A DNA stretch of 64,000 nt from Rhizobium sp. Root1203. Lineage in GTDB: Bacteria; Pseudomonadota; Alphaproteobacteria; Rhizobiales; Rhizobiaceae. Positions 17,981-25,108 of the stretch are shown piece by piece (the stretch's first letter is position 1; every line of letters begins with the position of its first letter). Both the position numbers and the translations under genes were made by a program. Location: positions 609,632-673,631 of the forward strand of contig NZ_LMCW01000001.1 in NCBI RefSeq assembly GCF_001424945.1, read 5' to 3'. The notes under the pieces are model-generated. The model was not told where the DNA came from. It was given only the letters and a program-made list of their open reading frames with translations, and searched no databases.

Positions 17981-18844
17981 TCAGGCCGAAAGCGTCAGGC
18001 CGATGCCCCAGGGGTCTCTCAGGAACACGCCTCCGCCGCGCTTCTCGCTCTTGATTTCGAGCTCGTCGAGCTTGGCGATAGCCTTGTCGAGCGCTGCGGT
18101 GTCGTTGAAGCGGAGCGCGTAGTCCGAAAGGCCGGTCATGCCGTCGCTGCGGGTGCCGGCGCCGCGGCTGTTCCAGATGTTGGCGGCGACGTGATGATGG
18201 TATCCGCCGGTGGCAAAGAAGCTCGCGCCGGGATAGCGCGCCATGAGCATCAGGCCGAGCACGTCGCGATAGAAGGCGTCTGCTTCCGGAATGTCGCCGA
18301 CCTGAAGATGGATATGGCCGATCGCGGTGCCGTCGGCCATGCCGTTCCAGGCGTCCTGCGGGGCACTGTCGTAAAGCGTCTGCAGGTCGAGGCGCAGCGT
18401 CGCCATTTCGACCTGGCCGTCCTCATGGAATTTCCATTGCCCGTGCGGCCTGTCGGCATAGATCTCGATGCCGTTGCCCTCCGGGTCGGAAAGATAGATC
18501 GCCTCGCTGACGAGATGGTCCGATGCGCCGTCGAGCACGACGTTGTTTTGCGCGGCATGGCGCAGCCAGCGTGCAAGCTCGGTGCGGTCGGGCATCAGGA
18601 ACGCGGTGTGGAAGAGGCCGGCGGCATCGCGCGGGGCGACGCGGACATCCTTGCCCGTCGTCAGCGTCAGGAGCGGCGTGCCGTCGACACCGAGCACTTC
18701 GCCGCTGGCAGCCTTCTCGATGACCTTGAGGCCAAGCATCGACTGGTAGAAGCTGGAAACCAGCGAAACGTCGGTGACGACCAGATGCGAGTGATCGACA
18801 TAGGCAGGGCGCGTCAGCGCGTAGGACGTCTCGGTTGTTGTCAT
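17981..18844 (-). CDS. VOC family (glyoxalase/extradiol dioxygenase fold) protein
   Basis: Two vicinal-oxygen-chelate modules are seen: residues about 10-130 (HSHLVVTDVSLVSSFYQSML) and 155-280 (IGHIHLQVGDIPEADAFYRD, GYHHHVAANIWNS), like CatE-type catechol 2,3-dioxygenases. Metal ligands would be the histidines in HSHL, GHIHLQ and the glutamates in GNGIEIY. Substrate is unknown. ATG 18844 was chosen because AGGAGA lies 8 bases upstream. The same frame extends to ATG 18937 and would add MDRRQFLGMATGSALAATAG, a twin-arginine-like leader, giving a possible exported 318-residue form. Confidence 0.85.
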   Translation of the reverse strand: MTTTETSYALTRPAYVDHSHLVVTDVSLVSSFYQSMLGLKVIEKAASGEVLGVDGTPLLTLTTGKDVRVAPRDAAGLFHTAFLMPDRTELARWLRHAAQNNVVLDGASDHLVSEAIYLSDPEGNGIEIYADRPHGQWKFHEDGQVEMATLRLDLQTLYDSAPQDAWNGMADGTAIGHIHLQVGDIPEADAFYRDVLGLMLMARYPGASFFATGGYHHHVAANIWNSRGAGTRSDGMTGLSDYALRFNDTAALDKAIAKLDELEIKSEKRGGGVFLRDPWGIGLTLSA

Positions 18845-19062
18845 GCTGGTGTCTCCTGCTCTGGTCGTTGAAGGCATGCCGGCGGTGGCAGCGAGAGCGC
18901 TGCCAGTCGCCATCCCAAGGAATTGTCGCCGATCCATCGCCTCTGAGGTTCCCTTTGGCCGCTGTCCCTGATGTCTTTATGGCGGATTCCGATTGTTCAC
19001 AGAAGACTGGTTTTTGACGATGAAGCGTTCAGCATGCGTTGACGGTCTCAAAGGCGCCGGGC

Positions 19063-19076
19063 TTGATCTTGATCAA
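19063..19076 (+). promoter_or_regulatory. FNR/FixK-type box upstream of the universal stress gene
   Basis: TTGAT-CTTG-ATCAA is a perfect match to the FNR/FixK consensus TTGAT-N4-ATCAA. It is 64 bases upstream of the universal stress protein start, the right distance for a class II activated promoter starting near 19111. This suggests induction at low oxygen. Confidence 0.75.
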
Positions 19077-19139
19077 AGCGCCTTATCTATTTTCTGAGAG
19101 ATATGTGTTCCATCGCGAACGCCAAAAAGGAGCGCCTCA

Positions 19140-19556
19140 ATGTACAAGAAGATCGTCGTCGCCGTCGAAATCGGCGCGCTGGGGGACGGCGAAACGACCT
19201 TTCGCAAGGCGGCCACATTGCTCGATACCGGGGGCGAAATCGTTCTCCTGAATGTCGTCGAGGACATTCCGACATATGTGGCCATCGATCTGCCCGTCGA
19301 GCTGGTCGAAAATGCCGCCAAGGACGCGCGCGAGAGGCTCGAAGGGCTGATCCTGAAGACCGGGATCCCGGCAAACATCGAGATCAGCCATGGCCGTGCC
19401 GCAAGCGGTATCCTGGCCGCCGCCGAAGCCCACGGCGCCGATCTGATCATCCTTGCATCGCATGTTCCGGATTTCAGCAATTACTTCATCGGCGCGACGG
19501 CCGACCGCGTCGTGCGGCATGCCAAGTGCTCGGTGCTGGTCGACCGGCGGCGTTAG
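19140..19556 (+). CDS. Universal stress protein, UspA family
   Basis: A 138-residue single UspA domain. It begins MYKKIVVAVEIG and carries the ATP-binding type motif near the C-terminus (HGADLIILASH, then IGATADRVVRHAKCSVLVD). The nucleotide-binding G-2x-G-9x-G(S/T) pattern is seen in this C-terminal part. The promoter region holds an FNR/FixK box, and AAAGGAG precedes the ATG. The DksA-like gene follows after 37 bases, so both may respond to oxygen limitation together. Confidence 0.92.
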   Translation: MYKKIVVAVEIGALGDGETTFRKAATLLDTGGEIVLLNVVEDIPTYVAIDLPVELVENAAKDARERLEGLILKTGIPANIEISHGRAASGILAAAEAHGADLIILASHVPDFSNYFIGATADRVVRHAKCSVLVDRRR

Positions 19557-19593
19557 AACGAAGAACAACAACAACAATTCGAAGGAGGAACCG

Positions 19594-19917
19594 ATGAGCG
19601 ACATCCAGGCCTACGAGACGATTCTGAGGGATCGCCAGCGCGAACTTCAATCGCGGCTGTCCCGCATCGACCTCGATCTCGGGCGCACGAAGGAGCAGGA
19701 CAGCGACGACCGTGCCACGGAGAGCGAGAATGACGAGGTTCTCGAAGGTCTGGGGCAGGCTGGGCAGGACGAACTGCGCGCGATCGGCGCAGCGCTCGAG
19801 CGGATCGCCAAGGGAACCTACGGCATCTGCGTGAACTGCGGGCAGCCCATTTCCAGGAAGCGCCTGGCCGCCGTGCCCTATGCGCCGCTCTGCGAGGATT
19901 GCATCGGCCAGACGTAG
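19594..19917 (+). CDS. DksA/TraR family zinc-finger protein
   Basis: A 107-residue DksA-like regulator that would bind RNA polymerase through its secondary channel. An N-terminal coiled coil (residues about 5-70, with DDRATESENDEVLEGLGQAG) precedes a complete C4 zinc finger: C-x2-C at CVNC and C-x2-C at CEDC, 17 residues apart. It is shorter than canonical DksA (about 150), like the small DksA paralogues of rhizobia. AAGGAGGA sits six bases upstream of the ATG. Its place behind a low-oxygen-type stress gene suggests a stress role. Confidence 0.9.
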   Translation: MSDIQAYETILRDRQRELQSRLSRIDLDLGRTKEQDSDDRATESENDEVLEGLGQAGQDELRAIGAALERIAKGTYGICVNCGQPISRKRLAAVPYAPLCEDCIGQT

Positions 19918-20009
19918 TACGCCCAACCCCAGGCTGATGGATAAGTGGTTGTATTGCGTGCCGGCCGTTTCGGTGAGACGATCGCCATGGATCGAATAGG
20001 GTGTCGTGC

Positions 20010-20678
20010 ATGGGCGAGTTCAACGGAATCCGCTGGGCCTATGATAAATACGAGCTGATCGCCGATGGCATCGTCCACGGCGTCGGGCTGGCGCTTGCGC
20101 TGATCGGCGCGACGGTGCTGATCTTCTACGCCACCGTCTGGAGTTCGCATGGCGAGCTGGCCGCGGCCTGGATCTACAGTATCGGGCTGGTGCTGACGCT
20201 TGGCATCTCCTTCTCCTACAATGCCTGGCCGGTGTCGCGCACCAAGTGGTTCCTGCGAAGGCTCGATCATTCCTCGATCTTCATCCTGATTGCCGCCACC
20301 TACACCCCGTTTCTCGAGCGCGGCGCCGACAATCCGCTGCTGCTGGGCATGCTGATCGGCATGTGGGCCATTGCGGCGATGGGCGTGTTCCTGAAGTGCG
20401 TCTTTCCGGGCCGCTACGACAAGCTTGCGATCCTGCTCTATCTCGCGATGGGCTGGAGCGGCGTCCTGGTGGCAGGGCCGGTCGCCGAGCGCATCCCGTA
20501 CGCGTCGATGCTGCTGATCGTGATCGGCGGGATCATCTACTCGCTGGGCGTCATCTTCCACGTGTGGGAGAAGCTGCGGTTTCAGAATGCGATCTGGCAC
20601 GGCTTCGTCGTTGCCGCCGCCGCCGTCCACTATACGGCGGTTCTCACCTGCTTCAGCATGAGCGCGTCCGGTCTCTGA
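20010..20678 (+). CDS. Hemolysin III / PAQR family membrane protein
   Basis: A 222-residue inner-membrane protein with seven hydrophobic segments of the HlyIII/PAQR family. Family motifs are DGIVHGVGLALALIGA in helix 1, NAWPVSRTKWFLRRLDHSS with the conserved Asp-His, and the C-terminal FHVWEKLRFQNAIWHGFVVA carrying two histidines. The three histidines and one aspartate are expected to bind zinc; the function in bacteria is unclear. GTG 20001 is an alternative start adding three residues. It is convergent with the secreted protein gene ending one base later. Confidence 0.9.
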   Translation: MGEFNGIRWAYDKYELIADGIVHGVGLALALIGATVLIFYATVWSSHGELAAAWIYSIGLVLTLGISFSYNAWPVSRTKWFLRRLDHSSIFILIAATYTPFLERGADNPLLLGMLIGMWAIAAMGVFLKCVFPGRYDKLAILLYLAMGWSGVLVAGPVAERIPYASMLLIVIGGIIYSLGVIFHVWEKLRFQNAIWHGFVVAAAAVHYTAVLTCFSMSASGL

Positions 20679-21170
20679 TCAGCCGCAACGTGGTGGCGCC
20701 GCAAGCGTCTTGACCAGGTGGCCGACCACCGCGTCGTATTCCTTCAGCGCCGCCTTCGGATACTCCAGCGTGACATAGCCGACCGCGTCGTGGCAGAGCG
20801 ATATGGCGCGAACGTAAAGTATGCGGTCTCTGCTGGTGCCGGAGTAGCTGGCCCAGGTCTTGGAGGATTTGCTGTAGCCGATCGTCCAGCCATCCTTCTC
20901 GTCCATCTCCCTGCGGCTCCTGATCTCCGCGGCAAAATCGTCCTGCAGCCGGTTGGCGCCGAACACACGAAGCTCCGCCTTGCCGTCCTTCGACGCCAGC
21001 GTCATGCCGTCGCCGTTGTCTGCCTCGCCGGCAACCGTGAAATCGGCAGGAAGATCGATCACATAGCCGAAGCGGGCATTCGCGTAGGGCCGCCAGCCGT
21101 CCGCCATCGCAGGCGTTGCCGCAAGGCTAAGCAGAAGGATCAAACGAATGATGGCGAAACGATCGATCAT
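20679..21170 (-). CDS. Secreted conserved protein of unknown function
   Basis: A 163-residue protein with a clear Sec signal peptide (FAIIRLILLLSLAATPAMA, cleavage before DGW). The mature part (YANARFGYVIDLPADFTVAG, then alternating strands) resembles small rhizobial secreted proteins of unknown function that begin with a RFGYSIDYP-like segment. Two cysteines (residues about 125 and 162) could form a disulfide. The gene stands alone; no operon partner is evident. Confidence 0.75.
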   Translation of the reverse strand: MIDRFAIIRLILLLSLAATPAMADGWRPYANARFGYVIDLPADFTVAGEADNGDGMTLASKDGKAELRVFGANRLQDDFAAEIRSRREMDEKDGWTIGYSKSSKTWASYSGTSRDRILYVRAISLCHDAVGYVTLEYPKAALKEYDAVVGHLVKTLAAPPRCG

Positions 21171-21218
21171 GAACCCTCCCGATCTGCCGGCGGAACCTAG
21201 CGCATTCCTCCGGTCGTT

Positions 21219-21788
21219 TCAGCCCGCTTTCAGCACCGTCACGACGTAACGGCAATTGACCGCGCCGCGGTTGCGGAATTCGCAGTCGGCGGCCGGTCCC
21301 AGCAACAGGCAGTCGCCGCTTTTCAGCTGGTGCACGACATCGCCCTCCGCAAAGGTCAGTTCGCCATCGGCAATCCATATGCATTGCCGCAGAAAGACGA
21401 AGGACGAGGCGGGATAGGCGACGGCAGCGCCCGGCGGAAGATCGATCTCGACGATATCGAACGGACTGCCGTTGGCCGGTGAAACATGACGGCGCGAATA
21501 GCCGGTCTCCGGATCGGTCCAGACCTGCTGTTCCGAGCGCCGTGTCAGCCGCTGGCTTCCGGCCTCGGCCCGGGCGATCAGCGACGATACCGTCAGGCTG
21601 AACGCGCCGCAGAGCTTGCCGAGCAGCGAGGCGGTGGGGCTGCTCTCGCCGCGCTCGATCTTGTGGATCATCGCGCGCGACACGCCGGACTGGCCGGCAA
21701 GGTCGCTGAGGGACCATCCGCGCAATTCCCGCTCGGCGCGGACGCGGTCCCCTAGACAGTGATCGAAATCGTTTGATATAGTGGACAT
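21219..21788 (-). CDS. XRE-family regulator with C-terminal cupin domain
   Basis: A 189-residue two-domain regulator. The N-terminal helix-turn-helix is RVRAERELRGWSLSDLAGQS with VSRAMIHKIERGESSPT. The C-terminal cupin (about residues 105-185) carries PPGAAVAYPASS, LTFAEGDVVHQLKSGDCLLL and would sense a small molecule. Such regulators often repress a neighbouring acetyltransferase or amino-acid transporter. Here the divergent GNAT gene begins 26 bases away, and a 9-base direct repeat overlaps this gene's start, suggesting autoregulation and joint control. Confidence 0.9.
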   Translation of the reverse strand: MSTISNDFDHCLGDRVRAERELRGWSLSDLAGQSGVSRAMIHKIERGESSPTASLLGKLCGAFSLTVSSLIARAEAGSQRLTRRSEQQVWTDPETGYSRRHVSPANGSPFDIVEIDLPPGAAVAYPASSFVFLRQCIWIADGELTFAEGDVVHQLKSGDCLLLGPAADCEFRNRGAVNCRYVVTVLKAG

Positions 21789-21806
21789 AACGAAATGATA
21801 GTGGAC
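21778..21806. promoter_or_regulatory. Direct repeats in the XRE/GNAT divergent promoter
   Basis: ATAGTGGAC occurs at 21778-21786 and again at 21798-21806. The 20-base period equals about two helical turns, so both copies face the same side of DNA. They overlap the XRE start and lie just upstream of the acetyltransferase start, a fitting operator position. Confidence 0.5.
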
Positions 21807-21814
21807 TGAAATTG

Positions 21815-22318
21815 ATGACGCAAGCCCTCGTACGCGATGCCACCGAAGCGGATCTCCCAGCCATTCGCGATATCTACAATCACGCAGTGGAACATACGAC
21901 GGCGATCTGGAACGAGACTGTGGTCGATCTCGGCAACCGGCTGGAATGGTTCAGGCTGCGTCAGGCGAGGGGATTTCCGGTTCTCGTCGCCGAAAAGGAA
22001 GGGCGTATCGTCGGATACGCCTCCTATGGTGACTGGCGCGCCTTCGAGGGGTTCCGCCACACGGTCGAACATTCCGTCTATGTCGAGAAGGACCATCAGG
22101 GCGCCGGCATCGGCAAGCTGCTGATGACGTCCCTGATCGAGCGGGCGGGCGAAAACGGCATCCACGTCATGATCGCCGGTATCGAGGCCGGCAACCTGGC
22201 GTCGATAAAGCTGCACGAGAAGCTCGGCTTTCGAAACGGCGGCACCTTCTTCGAAGTGGGAACCAAATTCGGCCGCTGGCTGGACCTGACGTTCATGGAG
22301 CTCAGGATTTCGAAGTAG
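21815..22318 (+). CDS. GNAT N-acetyltransferase, phosphinothricin/methionine sulfoximine type
   Basis: A 167-residue acetyl-CoA-dependent acetyltransferase. Signature residues are VRDATEADLPAIRDIYNHAV, ETVVDLGNRLEWF, the HSVYVEKDHQGAGIGKLLM coenzyme A loop (Q-x-x-G-x-G/A pattern) and GNLASIKLHEKLGF. These match the PAT/Bar/YncA group, which acetylates phosphinothricin, methionine sulfoximine or related amines. The natural substrate here is unknown. ATG 21815 is used; a TTG one codon upstream is possible. It is divergent from an XRE-cupin regulator that probably controls it. Confidence 0.9.
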   Translation: MTQALVRDATEADLPAIRDIYNHAVEHTTAIWNETVVDLGNRLEWFRLRQARGFPVLVAEKEGRIVGYASYGDWRAFEGFRHTVEHSVYVEKDHQGAGIGKLLMTSLIERAGENGIHVMIAGIEAGNLASIKLHEKLGFRNGGTFFEVGTKFGRWLDLTFMELRISK

Positions 22319-22464
22319 CGGAAAGACGCCCGAGATCCGGAAGAATGCCCGCCGGGCCTTCTCCAATCGGGCGAGGTCAAGCGCGTTCCCGAGCTTTCGT
22401 CCTGGGCGGGACGAGGGAAGGCCGTCGTCCGCACTCGGCCCGAAGGGGACGTTGCAGCCAAGTC

Positions 22465-22893
22465 TTATCTTTTCCGAATGCTGTTACAGGCGACAAGCAT
22501 TTTCTCCTCTGTCAAAATGCGCTGACCATTGCCACGTTGGGACATGCTTTGAAGCCAAAAACCATGGGCGTCAGAAATCATGTCATTTCGGATTAAGATG
22601 AACGGAGGAGGCTCGACAGCGCTATAGGTTTCGGCAAAGTGTTTCGCGTCTTCCGAACTAGGAAGTTCCAACGCGGTTCGCTCATATCCATCATATCCCC
22701 CCAGATGGTACTTTTTCGCATCACCCTCGATCTGCGTAAGCTTGAACTTCATCGGAAGGGCTCTCAGATAGACGCACATGTCCGCAGCGTTACACGCTGC
22801 CAACACAGAGCATGACCATGGCGGCGGCCCCGGCGGCACCGCAGCCATTGCCGCTGCAGGGAAAAGAAACAAAAGCGAGGCTATAAATCTCAT
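22465..22893 (-). CDS. Small secreted protein, unknown
   Basis: A 142-residue protein with a signal peptide (MRFIASLLFLFPAAAMAAVP). The mature part has four cysteines (CSVLAAC, C at MCVYL, C near the end in LVACNSIRKR), which suggests disulfides in the periplasm. No family was recognised. The gene lies at the edge of a visibly AT-richer patch (22.4-24.1 kb) with two unknown membrane proteins. No function is offered. Confidence 0.6.
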   Translation of the reverse strand: MRFIASLLFLFPAAAMAAVPPGPPPWSCSVLAACNAADMCVYLRALPMKFKLTQIEGDAKKYHLGGYDGYERTALELPSSEDAKHFAETYSAVEPPPFILIRNDMISDAHGFWLQSMSQRGNGQRILTEEKMLVACNSIRKR

Positions 22894-23053
22894 AGGCGCT
22901 ATTCCTCAATAAAACCGGGTGGAGCTAATACAGCGCCCCTAAGAGTCCGCGAAAGCTACGCGACTAGGGCGGACATGGCCTGAATTTTATCTGTGCTCCC
23001 AGGTGATCGCAACGAACACACTTGGTACCAATGCGGCCTTCGGATCGGTGGCT

Positions 23054-23515
23054 CTAAGCGGAGAAAAACAACCGCCTCACTCCCAAGACGCTACCCAACG
23101 CCAGAGCAAACCAATAGGCGAGCGCTGGTAGGAAGAAGAAGATGCTGCCGGACGCCGGAATCCACCAGAAAAATGGCAGGAAGGTAAGTCTAATCCAAGT
23201 CTGCAATATCAACTCCAACGCCCAAGCCCCGGTAAAGCCCGTGCAAACGACTTTGATTGGCTCCCCGGAGCACAAACCAGGTGCTGCTGTCTGCATCATG
23301 AACTGTGCAGAGAACCATGCCGCGGCCGACAGCCAATATATTCCAGCAAGCACTTCGAGAACCCCGCAAGCCCAGCGTCTTGCCAACTGCATGCGCCCCA
23401 CCTTCCCCAAACCATAAAGACCATAGCTCGCCAACGTTTTCAGCGCACCCATCATGTCCGCTGTTGGACGCTCTGCGGGCGAGGCTGTTGTCGTCTTTCG
23501 GCCCGAAGCGGCCAT
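23054..23515 (-). CDS. Membrane protein, unknown
   Basis: A 153-residue protein with about three hydrophobic segments (VLEVLAGIYWLSAAAWFSAQ; LPFFWWIPASGSIFFFLPAL; YWFALALGSVLGV). It starts two bases after the stop of the upstream membrane-protein gene, so the two are probably translated together. An earlier in-frame start at 23590 would overlap that gene and is less likely. No family was recognised. Confidence 0.55.
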   Translation of the reverse strand: MAASGRKTTTASPAERPTADMMGALKTLASYGLYGLGKVGRMQLARRWACGVLEVLAGIYWLSAAAWFSAQFMMQTAAPGLCSGEPIKVVCTGFTGAWALELILQTWIRLTFLPFFWWIPASGSIFFFLPALAYWFALALGSVLGVRRLFFSA

Positions 23516-23516
23516 A

Positions 23517-24029
23517 TTAATGAGTCCGTTTGATATTGCATCGCGCGATCCAATCGGGTGGCAACACGTTGACCGCCACGTTCGGGTCAATCCGGACCAG
23601 GCTCATATTGCGGTAGCTCCAGATGTAGGGAATGCAAGCCTTCAATGCAGCCGAATGAACATAGAGTTGATGTTCGCGAGGAACCTTACGGATCGACAGG
23701 AAGAACGAATGCTGTATTTCAATATCAGCATTGAATAGGGAAATAGCCTCCCTCCGCTGCCAATCTGCATAGAACCCCACTGGCAGCACAGTAAGCATCA
23801 CCCACGTAGCAGTGAACAAAGCAGGTCGCATAGTACCGGAAAGTTGAGGAACGACGACGGGCGAGGCAATAGCTGCAGCAAATACGGCACTGGCAATCAG
23901 GACGAAGTGCCGAAGTCCCGGCGGGGCCCAATTCACAAAATAGATTGGCGAAGATAAGTCGCCAAACAATGCCGGCGCGACCAAAGAGTAAGCAATCAAA
24001 CAATAGGCCGCTGCCCTAAACGCCTCCAT
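23517..24029 (-). CDS. Membrane protein, unknown
   Basis: About 170 residues with hydrophobic segments AAAYCLIAYSLVAPALFG, FVLIASAVFAAAIASPVVV and LFTATWVMLTVLPVGFYA, then a soluble C-terminal part with two cysteines. The start is uncertain: ATG 24029 begins just before the first membrane helix, while an ATG at 24089 adds 20 hydrophilic residues. It forms a two-gene unit with the protein at 23054-23515. Base composition is more AT-rich than the surroundings, which may mark acquired DNA. Confidence 0.55.
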   Translation of the reverse strand: MEAFRAAAYCLIAYSLVAPALFGDLSSPIYFVNWAPPGLRHFVLIASAVFAAAIASPVVVPQLSGTMRPALFTATWVMLTVLPVGFYADWQRREAISLFNADIEIQHSFFLSIRKVPREHQLYVHSAALKACIPYIWSYRNMSLVRIDPNVAVNVLPPDWIARCNIKRTH

Positions 24030-24172
24030 CGCCAAACATATTCCGTTCTCGTTACTCTGTGAAAATACCGATTTTCGCGAAGTAGGCAATGACTGCTATT
24101 GGCGCTTTCCAGCCGAAAACGCCGCCACGAACTCACATCACCATCGTCCGCGAAGGACGTGCGTGTCGAATG

Positions 24173-24583
24173 CTACTTGCCGGGCTCGAATACCATCGAG
24201 TGGCCGTTGATGCAGTAACGCAGACCGGTGGGCGGTGGGCCGTCGGGGAAGACGTGGCCGAGATGCGCTTCACAGTTGCCGCAGCGGATTTCCGTGCGGA
24301 CCATGCCGTAGGTCGTGTCGCGGTACTCGGTGACGGCGTCGGCGGACACCGGCTCGAAATAGCTCGGCCAGCCGCAGCCGGCGTCGAACTTGGTGTCCGA
24401 ACGGAACAGCGGCGCATCGCAGCAGACGCAGCGATAGAGCCCGGTCTCGAAGGAATCCCAGTATGGCCCGGTGAATGCCCGCTCCGTGCCGTGCTGCCGG
24501 GTAACGCGGTATTGCTCGGGTGTCAGCTGTTCCTTCCATTCGGCGTCTGTCTTGTGAACCTTGGCGATCGTCGTATCGGCCAT
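24173..24583 (-). CDS. msrB: Peptide-methionine (R)-S-oxide reductase
   Basis: A 136-residue MsrB that reduces the R form of methionine sulfoxide in oxidised proteins. Zinc site cysteines are in CVCCDAPLF and [13 protein letters not shown] (two CxxC pairs). The catalytic cysteine is in RYCINGHSM and the resolving-type [11 protein letters not shown] block is complete. The length is typical of a cytosolic form without signal peptide. No msrA is adjacent. Confidence 0.95.
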   Translation of the reverse strand: MADTTIAKVHKTDAEWKEQLTPEQYRVTRQHGTERAFTGPYWDSFETGLYRCVCCDAPLFRSDTKFDAGCGWPSYFEPVSADAVTEYRDTTYGMVRTEIRCGNCEAHLGHVFPDGPPPTGLRYCINGHSMVFEPGK

Positions 24584-24772
24584 GGGCTGGCTCCTTTCGC
24601 GCTGGGGGCATTCGATTTTTCGTCTGTAATGTGGTGCCTGCCGCGAAATCGATCAAGGGATAGATCCTTCGGCTGAGCACCGCGTCTACGCATATTGTGG
24701 CACTCATATCCCGCGTTGTTTGCCTGTATTGTTGATCGATCGTGTCGTCGCGGTACGGTCGGGAGGGATGCC

Positions 24773-24994
24773 GTGCTCCATATTCATATTCTGTGCGGGG
24801 GATATTGCGCTGTCTCGGCGGTATTCATGCTGATGACCCTTCTGGAAGGCTGGACCTTTCACGGCGGTTGGACCCTGGCGCGCATGGTGGGTCTTGTCCT
24901 CTGCCTCGTCTGGCCGCTTCTTGTGATTGCTTTTCTTCTGCACAACTACGTGTCACGCAAGATCTCAGGCGCGGTTCGGTACGCTTCTCTGTGA
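24773..24994 (+). CDS. Small membrane protein, unknown
   Basis: A 73-residue protein with two predicted membrane helices (ILCGGYCAVSAVFMLMTLLE; MVGLVLCLVWPLLVIAFLLH). GTG 24773 is chosen because GGGAGGG lies five bases upstream. The longer in-frame ATG at 24695 adds a cysteine- and arginine-rich leader with no support. It precedes the Mrp operon by about 115 bases; no function is evident. Confidence 0.6.
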   Translation: MLHIHILCGGYCAVSAVFMLMTLLEGWTFHGGWTLARMVGLVLCLVWPLLVIAFLLHNYVSRKISGAVRYASL

Positions 24995-25108
24995 GAAACG
25001 CGCCATTTGGCCGAACAGAGCTTGAGACCGCGTGCGTCTTCTCCTAAACGTTACGGGCACTTCCGATTTCAGGTCGGCTTTCAAAGCCTTGCGAGCAGGG
25101 GAGGGGAT

